A stretch of DNA of 39,361 nt, from positions 1-39,361 of the forward strand of contig NZ_JANFXK010000026.1 in assembly GCF_024459955.1 (NCBI RefSeq). The letters are read 5' to 3'. The notes under the pieces are model-generated. The model searched no databases. It had not been told where the DNA came from and saw only the letters and a program-made list of their open reading frames with translations. A program made the translations under genes and the position numbers. Below are positions 27,120 through 35,590 of the stretch, in pieces. This stretch comes from Anaerovorax odorimutans. Its GTDB lineage: Bacteria > Bacillota > Clostridia > Peptostreptococcales > Anaerovoracaceae. The stretch's first letter is position 1. Each line of letters starts with the position of its first letter.

Positions 27120-27837
27120 GCTGCCTTACCACCTCATACATTAAAATTGCCGCCGCGCTGGACGCATTAAGGGAGGATATTCTCCCCTTCATGGGAATGG
27201 ATACCACAAAATCACATTTTTCCCGTACCAGTCTGCTGATGCCGTCGCCTTCGCTGCCGATAACGACCGCCAGCTTTCCCGTCAGATCCTGTCTGCTGTA
27301 CGGCTCACCGCCCATATCGCAGGCAGCCACCCAGATTCCCCGCTCCTTCAGCCTGTCAATTGTTTGTCCGATGTTGGGTACCTTGGCACAGAGCATATAT
27401 TCAATCGCTCCCGCCGAAGCCTTGGCCACCGTCTCCGTCAGCCCTACGGAACGTCTTTTGGGAATGATGATCCCGTGAGCGCCGCAGCATTCCGCGGTTC
27501 TCATAACCGCGCCCAGATTATGGGGGTCTTCAAGACCGTCCAGTATAATAATGAAAGGATCTTCTCCCCTCTGGGACGCAAGCTCTAAAATATCTTCCAC
27601 TTCACAATAGGTGTACTGAGAAACCTGAGCCGCAATACCCTGATGGTTCTTCCCCGCGGCAATGCGGTCCAGGGTTTGCTTGTCACTGTAGTGAATGGGA
27701 ATCTTTTTATCCTTAGCCATACCGGTAATTTTGCGGATAGACCCCTCCGCTCCTTTGGCGACGATCAGCTTTTCAATTTCACGGCCGCTTTTCAGCGCCT
27801 CCATAACGGCATTTCTGCCAATGATAGTATCTGTCAT
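27100..27837 (-). CDS. rlmB: 23S rRNA (guanosine 2'-O) methyltransferase RlmB/TrmH family
   Basis: This SpoU-class methyltransferase modifies a guanosine of 23S rRNA. The 245-residue product has an N-terminal substrate-binding domain beginning TIIGRNAVMEAL and a knotted SPOUT domain with LEDPHNLGAVMRTAECCGAHG (about 113-133), VIGSEGDGISR and SIPMKGRISSLNAS. I start at ATG 27837, one base after the folA stop, where homology begins; the frame is open further upstream only because it runs out of frame through folA. GAGGAAATAG lies just upstream. Confidence 0.92.
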   Translation of the reverse strand: MTDTIIGRNAVMEALKSGREIEKLIVAKGAEGSIRKITGMAKDKKIPIHYSDKQTLDRIAAGKNHQGIAAQVSQYTYCEVEDILELASQRGEDPFIIILDGLEDPHNLGAVMRTAECCGAHGIIIPKRRSVGLTETVAKASAGAIEYMLCAKVPNIGQTIDRLKERGIWVAACDMGGEPYSRQDLTGKLAVVIGSEGDGISRLVREKCDFVVSIPMKGRISSLNASSAAAILMYEVVRQREGKTL

Positions 27838-27838
27838 T

Positions 27839-28318
27839 CTATTTCCTCGTATACTCAAAAAATTGGTAGCGGATGCCCTTTTCTTCCTGTACATCGCTTT
27901 TCCAGGTGACCGTAAGGCCGTCCATTTCATCCAAATTAGGGAAAGAACGGTCGGCCGGGAAGGAGTCGTAGATCTTGGTGACATAAAATCTCTGACATTC
28001 GTCCATAAACTGGCGGTAAATCTGCTCGCCTCCGGATATAAAAACCTCTTCATCCTTCAGCGTTTTCAGCAGTTCTTCTTTGGAATGGCAGATAAGGCAG
28101 TCCTTGGGGCTGTAATCCATATTTCTGGTCAGAACCACATTCTTTCTGCCCGGAAGGGGTTTGGCTCCCGGAAAGGATTCCAGCGTCTTTCTTCCCACGA
28201 CGACTGTTTTGCCGTAGGTGCGTTCTTTAAAGTATTTCAGATCACCGGGAAGATGGACCAAGAGCCCTCCATCCCTGCCAATGTTCCAGTTCTCATCTAC
28301 AACTACAATTGCGTTCAT
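27839..28318 (-). CDS. folA: Dihydrofolate reductase
   Basis: The enzyme reduces dihydrofolate to tetrahydrofolate with NADPH. The 159-residue product shows MNAIVVVDENWNIGRDGGLL, then HLPGDLKYFKERT (active-site Asp in the GDL), VVVGRKTLESFPG and FISGGEQIYRQF. It starts nine bases after thyA. The pairing makes sense because ThyA produces the dihydrofolate that this enzyme recycles. Confidence 0.94.
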   Translation of the reverse strand: MNAIVVVDENWNIGRDGGLLVHLPGDLKYFKERTYGKTVVVGRKTLESFPGAKPLPGRKNVVLTRNMDYSPKDCLICHSKEELLKTLKDEEVFISGGEQIYRQFMDECQRFYVTKIYDSFPADRSFPNLDEMDGLTVTWKSDVQEEKGIRYQFFEYTRK

Positions 28319-28327
28319 CTATATCTC

Positions 28328-29158
28328 CTAAATCGCGATGGGTATGTTTTTAATCTGCGGATTTTTCTGGTAGTCCTCTATTTTAATGTCATCCACAGTG
28401 AATTGATAAAAATCTTTGATATCGGGATTGAGCGTAAACTTAGGCGCCGGATACTGCGGTCTTTCGATCAGCTCTTCTATGATCGGCACATGGCGGTCAT
28501 AGATATGGGCGTCGGCGATAACATGGACCAGCTCTCCCGGAACAAGACCCGATGCCTGGGCAAACATATGCACCAGTACGGAATACTGCACGACATTCCA
28601 ATTGTTGGCCGCCAGTATATCCTGAGACCTTTGATTCAGAACCGCGTTAAGCTTGTTACCTGTCACATTAAAGGTCATGCTGTAGGCGCAGGGTTCCAGC
28701 CCCATTTCCGTCAGGTCTGCAAAATTATAAATATTGGTCATGATTCTTCTGGAATAGGGAGTGTGCTTCAGCTGCCACAGAACGTTGTCCACCTGATCCA
28801 TTTCTCCGTGGGGGAACTTATATTTCACGCCCATCTGGTAGCCGTAGGCTTTGCCTATGGAGCCGTTTTCATCGGCCCATTCGTCCCAGATGTGGCTTTT
28901 AAGGTCGTTTATGTTATTGGACTTTTTCTGCCAGATCCAAAGGATTTCGTCAACGGCTGATTTAATTGCCGTAGGCCGGAGAGTCAAGGCAGGAAATTCT
29001 TCCTGCAGATCATACCGGTTTACCACACCGAAGGTTTTGATGGTGTGAGCCGGAGTCCCGTCCTCCCATTTGGCGCGCACGGCCTGTCCTTCCGACGAAA
29101 ATCCGTGATCCAGTATATTCCGGCACATAGTCACAAATAGTTTGTCCGCTTTGCTCAT
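28328..29158 (-). CDS. thyA: Thymidylate synthase (ThyA type)
   Basis: The folate-dependent enzyme converts dUMP to dTMP. The 276-residue protein has LEPCAYSMTFNV with the catalytic cysteine, LNQRSQDILAANNWNVVQYSVL and ADAHIYDRHVPIIEELIERP. The usual histidine after the catalytic Cys (PCH) is Ala here, a minor departure. Linked with folA. Confidence 0.93.
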   Translation of the reverse strand: MSKADKLFVTMCRNILDHGFSSEGQAVRAKWEDGTPAHTIKTFGVVNRYDLQEEFPALTLRPTAIKSAVDEILWIWQKKSNNINDLKSHIWDEWADENGSIGKAYGYQMGVKYKFPHGEMDQVDNVLWQLKHTPYSRRIMTNIYNFADLTEMGLEPCAYSMTFNVTGNKLNAVLNQRSQDILAANNWNVVQYSVLVHMFAQASGLVPGELVHVIADAHIYDRHVPIIEELIERPQYPAPKFTLNPDIKDFYQFTVDDIKIEDYQKNPQIKNIPIAI

Positions 29159-29170
29159 TTTTTCTCCTGT

Positions 29171-29401
29171 CTAAAAAATCACATATTTAACAAAGATGCC
29201 GATCAGGCCCAGCACGATTATTGTCAGGTAGGTCTTTTCCGTATAAGAAAGGTTCTTCCATTTCCAGCCTTCCCTGCCGGTCGGCTTTCCTTCCTGCTGC
29301 TGCCTCTCGCGGTTTTCCTTTGCGTATTGTTTGTTGGTTGTATAATAATCCGTAAAAACATCTCTGGCCTTGTTACGGACCTGCTTCTTTTTTTTCGCCA
29401 T
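29171..29401 (-). CDS. Uncharacterised 76-residue basic protein with one C-terminal membrane span
   Basis: I do not recognise this family. The N-terminal two thirds are strongly basic (starting MAKKKKQVRNKARDVF) and the last 18 or so residues are a hydrophobic span, so it is predicted to be tail-anchored with its body in the cytoplasm. It starts one base after the mrnC stop codon and lies 12 bases before thyA. Tight packing within the operon supports it being real. A nucleic-acid or ribosome-related role is conceivable from the charge and context, but not shown. Confidence 0.7.
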   Translation of the reverse strand: MAKKKKQVRNKARDVFTDYYTTNKQYAKENRERQQQEGKPTGREGWKWKNLSYTEKTYLTIIVLGLIGIFVKYVIF

Positions 29402-29402
29402 A

Positions 29403-29798
29403 TTATGCTCCGTTTTTATTTATTACTTCGATTGCCCGGTCAATAAACCATTTCAGCCGTTCCTGCTGTCCCGCCAGATACAGATATCCCACAAAGGCTT
29501 CGAAAGCCGTCGCCAGCTTGTAGGTCACCGGATCGGCATGCTTTGGCTTGGAGGTAATCTTCCTGTTCCTGGCCCTGCGGACCAGCGCCTGCTCTTCCTC
29601 AGTCAGCTCGTCCATCAGCTTTTTAACAGCCAGGGCCTGTCCCTCCGCCCGCACAAATTTTACGGCGATTTGATGAAGCCGGTCGGCATTGTGCTGACCG
29701 GTCTCCATAATGAACCTACGCACGGCCACTTCGTATACTGCGTCTCCCAGATACGCCAGCGCCGTTGTATTGATCGCTTTTACTTCCTTTATATCCAT
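29403..29798 (-). CDS. mrnC: Mini-ribonuclease 3 (23S rRNA maturation)
   Basis: MrnC is the RNase III catalytic domain without the dsRNA-binding domain; it trims 23S rRNA ends in Firmicutes. The 131-residue product has AYLGDAVYE (Asp19, Glu23) and AFEAFVGYLYL, matching the RNase III metal-binding motifs. It follows cysS by three bases, the conserved Firmicute order. Confidence 0.93.
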   Translation of the reverse strand: MDIKEVKAINTTALAYLGDAVYEVAVRRFIMETGQHNADRLHQIAVKFVRAEGQALAVKKLMDELTEEEQALVRRARNRKITSKPKHADPVTYKLATAFEAFVGYLYLAGQQERLKWFIDRAIEVINKNGA

Positions 29799-29801
29799 CG
29801 C

Positions 29802-31202
29802 TTACTCTTTGATGATCTGCACTCCCTGCGGGGTGTCTTTCAGTGTGATGCCGCGCTCTTTGAGCATATCGCGAATTTCATCCGCTCTGGCAAAGTTCTT
29901 ATTCTTTCTGGCTTCCTGACGTTCGTCCACCAAAGCCTGTATATCATCATCAATGCCGCCTTCCTCTTCGTCGTGCTGCAGAAGTCCCAGTACAGCGGTC
30001 AGTTCCATGAGGATTTCCAGCGCTTTTTCGGCAAATTCCTTGCTGGCGCCGTCTTTTACGGCAGTATTGATCGCCGTTATCAGCTCAAATACCGCAGAAA
30101 TGGCATCGGCCGTATTGAGGTCGTCATCCATGGCCGTGATAAACTCCTGTCTGTATTTATCAAAGCCTTCGATCGTTTTCTTTTCTTCTTCCGTCATTGC
30201 TCCTTCGCAGGTGCTGATGAGGTGTTTTAAATTGCTCTTAGCGTTCTGCATTCTGGCAAGTCCGTTTTTCGCCTGTTCCATGAGCGTATCGCTGAAATTG
30301 ATCGGGTTGCGGTAATGGCCCGACAGCAGGAAAAAGCGGATGACTTCTCCGTCATAGTCTTTGAGGATATCCCTTACGGTAAAGAAATTCCCCTTGGATT
30401 TGGACATTTTTTCATTGTCAATGGTGATGTATCCGTTGTGCATCCAGTAGTTGGCAAACTGCTTGCCGCTGTGGGCTTCCGACTGGGCAACCTCGTTTTC
30501 GTGATGGGGGAAAGTGAGGTCCTGTCCGCCGGCATGGATGTCGATGGTGTCGCCAAGATACCGCTTGGACATGGTGGAGCATTCGATGTGCCAGCCGGGG
30601 CGTCCCATTCCCCACGGGGATTCCCAGGCGATTTCATCGTCAGTCTTCCTGGCCTTCCAGAGGGCAAAATCCAGCGGGTCCTTTTTCTTGTCGCCCACTT
30701 CGATCCTGGCACCTGACTCCAGATCTTCGATGTTCTGACCGGAAAGCTTTCCGTAGTCCTTGAACTTTCTGGTGCTGTAGTAAACGTCGCCGTCCACTTC
30801 GTAAGCATAGCCCAGATCCACCAGATCTTTTACAAAGGCGATGATCTGATCCATGTTCTCCGTTACTTTCGGATGAACGGAAGCCTTCTTTACGTTGAGC
30901 GCCGCGGCGTCCTTATAATATTCTTCAATATATTTTTCACTGACCTCTCCGGCAGCGACGCCTTCCTCTCTGGCCTTGTTGATAATCTTATCGTCCACGT
31001 CCGTAAAGTTCTGAACAAACTTTACATTTTCACCCCGGTATTCCAGGTATTTTCTCAGAGTATCGAAAACCACAAAGGGTCTGGCGTTGCCGATATGAAA
31101 ATAGTTGTATACGGTAGGGCCGCAGACATAAATCTTTATTTCATTCTTATCAATCGGTACGAATTCTTCTTTCTTCCTTGTAAGTGTATTATAAATCTTC
31201 AT
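29802..31202 (-). CDS. cysS: Cysteinyl-tRNA synthetase
   Basis: This class I synthetase of 466 residues has the zinc-site CGPTVYNY, the HIGH-type [18 protein letters not shown] and the [10 protein letters not shown] loop. It overlaps cysE by 14 bases. Linking serine acetyltransferase with cysteinyl-tRNA synthetase ties cysteine supply to its use in translation. Confidence 0.96.
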   Translation of the reverse strand: MKIYNTLTRKKEEFVPIDKNEIKIYVCGPTVYNYFHIGNARPFVVFDTLRKYLEYRGENVKFVQNFTDVDDKIINKAREEGVAAGEVSEKYIEEYYKDAAALNVKKASVHPKVTENMDQIIAFVKDLVDLGYAYEVDGDVYYSTRKFKDYGKLSGQNIEDLESGARIEVGDKKKDPLDFALWKARKTDDEIAWESPWGMGRPGWHIECSTMSKRYLGDTIDIHAGGQDLTFPHHENEVAQSEAHSGKQFANYWMHNGYITIDNEKMSKSKGNFFTVRDILKDYDGEVIRFFLLSGHYRNPINFSDTLMEQAKNGLARMQNAKSNLKHLISTCEGAMTEEEKKTIEGFDKYRQEFITAMDDDLNTADAISAVFELITAINTAVKDGASKEFAEKALEILMELTAVLGLLQHDEEEGGIDDDIQALVDERQEARKNKNFARADEIRDMLKERGITLKDTPQGVQIIKE

Positions 31203-31848
31203 CTTTTTTTCCTTTCTCCTGTTCCCTCAATTTATTCTCAAGCATTACGATACGTCTACGCAGACATTCCAGTTCTACGGCAATTGGGTCCGGCAGGTCT
31301 ACCTGGTTGAGATCTTCGTTGGTCGGTTTGCTCCTCTTAACAATGGTCCCCGGTATCCCCACCACCGTACAGCCGTCAGGAATTTCCTTGAGCACCACGG
31401 AACCAGCTCCAATCTTAACATCGTTTCCCACTTTAAAGGGGCCCAGAACTTTTGCTCCCGAGCTGACGATTACCCGGTCGCCGATGGTAGGATGGCGCTT
31501 GCCCGTATCCTTGCCCGTACCGCCCAGGGTCACACCCTGATAGATAGTGACATCATCGCCGATCTCAGTGGTTTCTCCTATGACCACGGCCATACCGTGG
31601 TCGATGAAACATCGTCTGCCAACGACTGCTCCCGGATGGATCTCGATACCTGTGAACCATCTCGTCAGCTGCGATATGATTCTGGCCAGCAATTTCATAT
31701 GATGGCGGTAGCACCAGTGAGCCGGCTTGTGCCAGATCAAAGCCCATACTCCCGGATAACATAAAAGGACCTCAAAGCCGTTTCGCGCGGCCGGGTCTTT
31801 TTTCAGTACGGTCTGTATGTCTTCGCTTATTGCCTTAAAAAATGCCAT
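31189..31848 (-). CDS. cysE: Serine O-acetyltransferase
   Basis: The enzyme acetylates serine for cysteine synthesis. The 219-residue protein has an N-terminal helical region and a left-handed hexapeptide beta-helix (about 65-180) with [29 protein letters not shown] and SSGAKVLG. The C-terminal tail is longer and charged. It heads the cysE-cysS cluster. No T-box leader is present, unlike many Firmicute cysE-cysS operons. Confidence 0.94.
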   Translation of the reverse strand: MAFFKAISEDIQTVLKKDPAARNGFEVLLCYPGVWALIWHKPAHWCYRHHMKLLARIISQLTRWFTGIEIHPGAVVGRRCFIDHGMAVVIGETTEIGDDVTIYQGVTLGGTGKDTGKRHPTIGDRVIVSSGAKVLGPFKVGNDVKIGAGSVVLKEIPDGCTVVGIPGTIVKRSKPTNEDLNQVDLPDPIAVELECLRRRIVMLENKLREQEKGKKDEDL

Positions 31849-31880
31849 GTATCTCCTCTTTCATCCTTACAATATATTTA

Positions 31881-31911
31881 AAAATAAGACAGGTACGCAT
31901 ACCTGCCTTAT
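31881..31911 (-). terminator. Terminator after the M23 gene, overlapping the cysE promoter
   Basis: Read leftward, ATAAGGCAGGTA/TACCTGTCTTAT (31884-31911, one G-T pair) is followed by TTTTTAAA. It lies downstream of the M23 stop and inside the cysE start region. Confidence 0.75.
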
Positions 31912-31940
31912 ATTATACAATGTGCGGATAAATTTGTCAC
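31912..31940 (-). promoter_or_regulatory. Promoter of the cysE operon
   Basis: The minus strand reads GTGACA (31935-31940), a 17-base spacer and TATAAT (31912-31917). The predicted start, near 31905, lies within the 5' arm of the terminator stem. Confidence 0.65.
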
Positions 31941-32001
31941 CCCTTTGATTTTGTGAAAGGATCTGCCCTCTCCCATCGGCCGCTGTGGTCTTTGGGGGAT
32001 T

Positions 32002-33060
32002 TTACAAATAGTTCAGAGGATTTTCGTTCCGACCGTTTACCCGGACCTCAAAGTGGAGGTGGGGGCCGGTGGAATTGCCGGTGGACCCAACTTTGGCGAT
32101 AACCGCGCCTTTTTCCACGGTTTGCCCCTGTTTAGCGAGAATCTCACTGCAGTGGGCGTAATAGGTAACGATCCCATTGCCGTGGTCGACCTTTACCAGA
32201 TTTCCGTAGCTTCCCGAATAGCCGGCAAAGATAACGGTTCCTGCGTCAGCCGCGGAAATGGGTGATCCCGTCGGCATTCCCAGATCCACGCCCAGATGTG
32301 TTCTTCCCCATCTGGGGCCGAAGCTGGATGTTACGCGGATGGATGATACCGGGGCGGCCAGCTGCCCGCTGCCCCGCTTTTCCGTTCCTCTGGACGCAGT
32401 ATAGAGAGCTTCTTCTTTTTCCTTGGTTCCGGTAAGCACGATTTGGTTTTCAGGCTCCTGGATGGTTTCCTCTTTTAAAACATCGGTCCTGACGGCTTCT
32501 CCGTTTTCCTTTGTGACTTCCTTCGTCACTTTTTTTAGACCGCTGCGGCCTTCTTTTTTAACCTTGGTCTGGCCCACATAGAGCTTGTCCGTTTTTTCTT
32601 TGACCTCTTTATAGTCGATGGGTTCATCTTCTGTGATGACTTCCGTGGTCTTGACGGTCAGCTCTTGTTTAGACGCTATTTCGGCAGCAGCTTCCTCTAC
32701 GGACAGAATTTCCGGTTTCTGATCTCCGTTTTCCAGATTCATTTCTTTGGCAGAGGTCTGCTCCTCTATTTCGATTTTTACGGTTTCACTGTTTTTGTAT
32801 TGCTGTGCTACTTTTTTTACGACTTCTCTGGCATCTTCTTTGCTGTCCACAAGGGCAACCTGCTGCCCGTTGGCGGTAACATACCAGGGTGGTGTGATTA
32901 CTTCTCCGTTTGCTAAAAGTACGGGTACTTCAAAGTCTGACGGTACTATGGCGGTTCCGACCGCAATGGAGGCGGCAGCTAAAAGCACGGCTGCGCTTCC
33001 CATGACGATCTTCTTTTTTGCTTTCAGGAACCTGCGGCTCCTACTGGGTAATTCTTTCAT
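32002..33060 (-). CDS. Membrane-anchored G5-domain M23 (LytM-type) peptidoglycan endopeptidase
   Basis: The 352-residue protein has a basic N-terminus and one membrane span (about 18-39). An extracellular helical region and a G5 domain (about 135-215, ending EPENQIVLTGTKEK) follow, then a C-terminal M23 zinc peptidase. Zinc ligands are HLGVD (about 254-258) and HLHFEV (about 334-339), with the AHCSE segment between. Such enzymes cut peptide cross-bridges in the wall during growth or sporulation. Its leader RNA looks structured, which suggests regulation. Both zinc motifs are intact, so it should be active. Confidence 0.9.
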   Translation of the reverse strand: MKELPSRSRRFLKAKKKIVMGSAAVLLAAASIAVGTAIVPSDFEVPVLLANGEVITPPWYVTANGQQVALVDSKEDAREVVKKVAQQYKNSETVKIEIEEQTSAKEMNLENGDQKPEILSVEEAAAEIASKQELTVKTTEVITEDEPIDYKEVKEKTDKLYVGQTKVKKEGRSGLKKVTKEVTKENGEAVRTDVLKEETIQEPENQIVLTGTKEKEEALYTASRGTEKRGSGQLAAPVSSIRVTSSFGPRWGRTHLGVDLGMPTGSPISAADAGTVIFAGYSGSYGNLVKVDHGNGIVTYYAHCSEILAKQGQTVEKGAVIAKVGSTGNSTGPHLHFEVRVNGRNENPLNYL

Positions 33061-33085
33061 AATATCGCTTCCTTTTTTCTCTGCT

Positions 33086-33165
33086 CCCTTGCGGGAGCTT
33101 CGTATTTGCGTGCGATTTTAAGGGCGCGTTTTCAGGTTTAACGCTGCCTGAATTTGGTCGCACAC
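33086..33165 (-). ncRNA. Structured 5' leader of the M23 gene, pseudoknot candidate
   Basis: Read leftward, an 8-bp outer stem (33158-33165 with 33108-33115, one G-U) encloses a 6-bp hairpin TTCAGG/CCTGAA (33131-33136 with 33147-33152). The loop base run GCGTT (33140-33144) can pair with AACGC just after the hairpin (33126-33130), making an H-type pseudoknot. A second hairpin, GCTCCC/GGGAGC (33086-33101), lies before the ribosome site. I cannot match it to a known riboswitch class. Confidence 0.45.
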
Positions 33166-33254
33166 GTTATATAGTATTCCCAGCTTGTCCCAGTTATACC
33201 TGTGTTTTTTAATATTTTTGAAGAATTCCAGTAAAATTCGTTTGCAGGCAATAT

Positions 33255-33281
33255 AAAAGGAGCCATCCCCCGGACAGCTCC
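33255..33281 (-). terminator. Terminator of the DJ-1/PHP gene pair
   Basis: Read leftward, GGAGCTGTCC and GGATGGCTCC form a 10-bp stem with two wobble pairs and a 3-base loop (33259-33281), followed by TTTTA. It lies 21 bases after the PHP stop. Confidence 0.8.
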
Positions 33282-33302
33282 AAAATGCGGCAGTATCATA
33301 TT

Positions 33303-34103
33303 TTATTCAAACTGTGTCCCATGAAAATCCGATCCCCGTGTGATCCGCAGGCCGTGTTTTTCTGCGATTTCCGAAAACCGCAGGGCCTGCTCCCGGCTGT
33401 GGTCGCAGTGGTAGCATTCCATTCCGCCGAGGCCCTCTTTTTTCAGCCGGCCTGCCAGCTCGTCTACCTTTTGGTAAAATTCTTCACTTCCGGGAATTCC
33501 GAAATCGCGGATCTGAATAGGATGGGCCAGCACGGCAATTCCGCCCGCTTCCTTAATCAGTCGGATGGCATCGGCAGTTTTCATCTTTTCCTTTTTAATC
33601 TTTTTAGCGCGGGGAGATTCCAAAAATTTTCCTTCTGCGAAAGCGTCTTTCGGGTTTTCCACATAGCCCCTGGCAGCCATTGCCCGGGCAATGATCGGCT
33701 TGCCGACAAAATTTTGTCCCGGCCGCAGCATCAAATCCTCTTCCGTCAGCGGATATCCCATATCCTCCAGCTCCTTCAAGAGCTTTCTGTTGCGGGCGTC
33801 CCGTTTCTGCCGAAGATCTTCCAACACTTCCAGGAGCTTCTGGTTTCCGATATCAATGTGGTACCCCAGAATATGAAGTCCCGTGCCTTCTTCAGTCTCT
33901 GTCGCCAATTCGATGCCGGGCACGACTTCCAATCCCAAGTTTTCGCCTGCTTCCAGGGCCTCCTCAATGCCGTCGATTCCATCGTGGTCGGTTATGGCAA
34001 TTTTGTCGTATCCCTTTGCCTTTGCCTGACTGACAATCTCCGCCGGCGCAATGGAGCCGTCGGAAAACCAAGTATGAATATGGAAATCTATTTTCTGTCC
34101 CAT
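33303..34103 (-). CDS. PHP-domain metal-dependent phosphoesterase
   Basis: The 266-residue protein has the PHP metal-binding motifs DFHIHTWFSDG (His8, His10), ITDHDG (Asp39, His40), VPGIEL, AHPIQI and a C-terminal GSDFHG. This stand-alone type includes the RNase AM / nucleoside 3',5'-bisphosphate phosphatases related to E. coli YciV. A role in RNA 5'-end or nucleotide turnover is plausible but inferred. It starts 16 bases inside the end of the DJ-1-like gene, so they are co-translated. Confidence 0.88.
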   Translation of the reverse strand: MGQKIDFHIHTWFSDGSIAPAEIVSQAKAKGYDKIAITDHDGIDGIEEALEAGENLGLEVVPGIELATETEEGTGLHILGYHIDIGNQKLLEVLEDLRQKRDARNRKLLKELEDMGYPLTEEDLMLRPGQNFVGKPIIARAMAARGYVENPKDAFAEGKFLESPRAKKIKKEKMKTADAIRLIKEAGGIAVLAHPIQIRDFGIPGSEEFYQKVDELAGRLKKEGLGGMECYHCDHSREQALRFSEIAEKHGLRITRGSDFHGTQFE

Positions 34104-34636
34104 AGGAGACCTGCCGCCACCTCATCGGACGCGGCCTTGCCTTTCAGAATTTCGATCAGCTTGAGGGCAAAAGGCATGGCGGTAGCCGGCCCCATCGAAG
34201 TAATGATCTTTCCGTCAACGACTACTGTTTCATTCTGATATTCAGCTCCCATCAGCCGATCTTCCATTCCCGGATAGATGGTGGCCTTTTTCCCTTTCAG
34301 AACACCCTGTGCGCCAAAGACCATCGGCGCCGCGCAGATAGCCGCGATATATTTATCGTTTTTCGCAAAACAACGGATATGACTTGTCAGCCCCTGGTGA
34401 TTCCCCAGGGTTTCGGCCCCCGGCATTCCACCCGGCAGCACGATCATTTCGCAGGTTTCATAGTTGGTTTCTTCGAAGAGAATATCCGCCTCCACCGTTA
34501 CCTGATGCGCTCCTGTTACCTGCTTTTTCCCGGTAACAGAAACGGTCTGCACCTCCAGCTGCGCTCTCCTGAAAAGGTCCACAATTGTCATTGCCTCGAC
34601 CTCTTCAAATCCGTCCGCTAAATGCAAATAAATCAT
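34088..34636 (-). CDS. DJ-1/PfpI family protein (YajL/ThiJ-like)
   Basis: The 182-residue glutaminase-like fold protein carries the nucleophile-elbow cysteine in AAICAAP (Cys101) and the acidic partner in GFEEVE (about 10-14), the DJ-1 hallmarks. Members act in oxidative or glycation stress, but precise activity is debated. ATG 34636 is chosen because GGAGG is about nine bases upstream and homology begins at MIYLHLADGFEE; an earlier in-frame start overlaps the nadC terminator region. Paired with the PHP gene. Confidence 0.9.
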   Translation of the reverse strand: MIYLHLADGFEEVEAMTIVDLFRRAQLEVQTVSVTGKKQVTGAHQVTVEADILFEETNYETCEMIVLPGGMPGAETLGNHQGLTSHIRCFAKNDKYIAAICAAPMVFGAQGVLKGKKATIYPGMEDRLMGAEYQNETVVVDGKIITSMGPATAMPFALKLIEILKGKAASDEVAAGLLWDRK

Positions 34637-34671
34637 AATACTTACCTCCTTTTTCCTCCTTAGTATACGCC

Positions 34672-34701
34672 AAAACGCGGCCGCATACAAGCTGCGGCCG
34701 C
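34672..34701 (-). terminator. Terminator of the nadABC operon
   Basis: GCGGCCGCA/TGCGGCCGC (34677-34701), a 9-bp stem with a 7-base loop, is followed leftward by G and TTTT, 19 bases after the nadC stop. Confidence 0.78.
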
Positions 34702-34720
34702 ATTCTTCGTTTCCATTATT

Positions 34721-35590
34721 TTACTCGGTTGGAGTCAGATTTTTAAGAGAAATGTCCATGATCTGCGCTCCATAGGTCAGAGAACCGGCCGAAACGTAAT
34801 CGACACCGATGGCAGCGATCTCTCGCAGCCGCTCCTTTGTCACGTTTCCGGAACATTCCAGCTCCGCCCTGCCGGCGGTCCGCTTTACCGCTTCCCGCAT
34901 CGTATCATTATCCATATTATCCAGCATAATGATGTCCGCGCCTGCGGCCAGAGCCTCCTCAAGCTGCTCCAGCGTCTCAACCTCCACTTCGATCTTGCGC
35001 ACAAAAGGCGCGTATTCCTTTGCCATTTCAACGGCTTTTGCCACGCCGCCCGCTGCGCCGATGTGATTGTCTTTCAGCATCAGCCCATCGGAAAGGTTGT
35101 AGCGGTGGTTGCTTCCTCCGCCTATTTTTACTGCGTACTTTTCAAAGATTCGCATATTAGGTGTCGTTTTTCTGGTGTCTAAAAGCTTCGTCCCGCTTCC
35201 CGCCAGCTCGGCCGCCATGTCGCGGGTATGGGTAGCGATCCCGCTCATACGCTGCAGATAGTTGAGCGCCGTCCGCTCTCCCGAGAGAATAGCCCGGATA
35301 TCCCCGGCCAGAATACCGATCAGATCACCCTTTTTTACCTCATCGCCATCCTGAAAATTAGCTTTGAAAAGAATCTTTTCGTCCAGCAGTTCAAATACTC
35401 TGCGAAAGATTTCCAGTCCGCAGATGACTCCGTCCTGCTTGCAGATCAAATCGGCGATTCCCTTTTTCTCTTCACGCATGACCGCGTTTGTCGATACATC
35501 CTCACCGGTGATATCTTCCTGCAATGCGCTGAGCAAATATTTGTCCACGTTAATTTTTATGGTCACACCATTGATCATAGAACTTCTCAT
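34721..35590 (-). CDS. nadC: Nicotinate-nucleotide pyrophosphorylase (quinolinate phosphoribosyltransferase)
   Basis: NadC converts quinolinate and PRPP to nicotinate mononucleotide, joining the de novo route to NAD. The 289-residue product has EDITGEDVSTNAV, LNYLQRMSGIATHT, LLDTRKTTPNMR, GGGSNHRYNLSDG and the C-terminal ECSGNVT. The start is uncertain: ATG 35590 follows AGAAGGG with no spacer, and ATG 35578 has GAGAAG four bases upstream. Either way it overlaps the nadB end by 29-41 bases. Confidence 0.93.
   Translation of the reverse strand: MRSSMINGVTIKINVDKYLLSALQEDITGEDVSTNAVMREEKKGIADLICKQDGVICGLEIFRRVFELLDEKILFKANFQDGDEVKKGDLIGILAGDIRAILSGERTALNYLQRMSGIATHTRDMAAELAGSGTKLLDTRKTTPNMRIFEKYAVKIGGGSNHRYNLSDGLMLKDNHIGAAGGVAKAVEMAKEYAPFVRKIEVEVETLEQLEEALAAGADIIMLDNMDNDTMREAVKRTAGRAELECSGNVTKERLREIAAIGVDYVSAGSLTYGAQIMDISLKNLTPTE

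Noticed and set aside
27695..28960. Rightward open frame (421 codons) opposite rlmB, folA and thyA
   Set aside because: Spans three real genes on the other strand; no ribosome site.
31849..32001. Possible cysteine T-box leader before cysE-cysS
   Set aside because: The interval is only about 150 bases, the promoter lies near 31912-31940, and no AGGGTGGNACCGCG-type box is present.
33061..33258. Possible c-di-AMP (ydaO) riboswitch before the M23 gene
   Set aside because: Too short, and the conserved ydaO blocks are missing; only an unassigned pseudoknot-like fold is seen.
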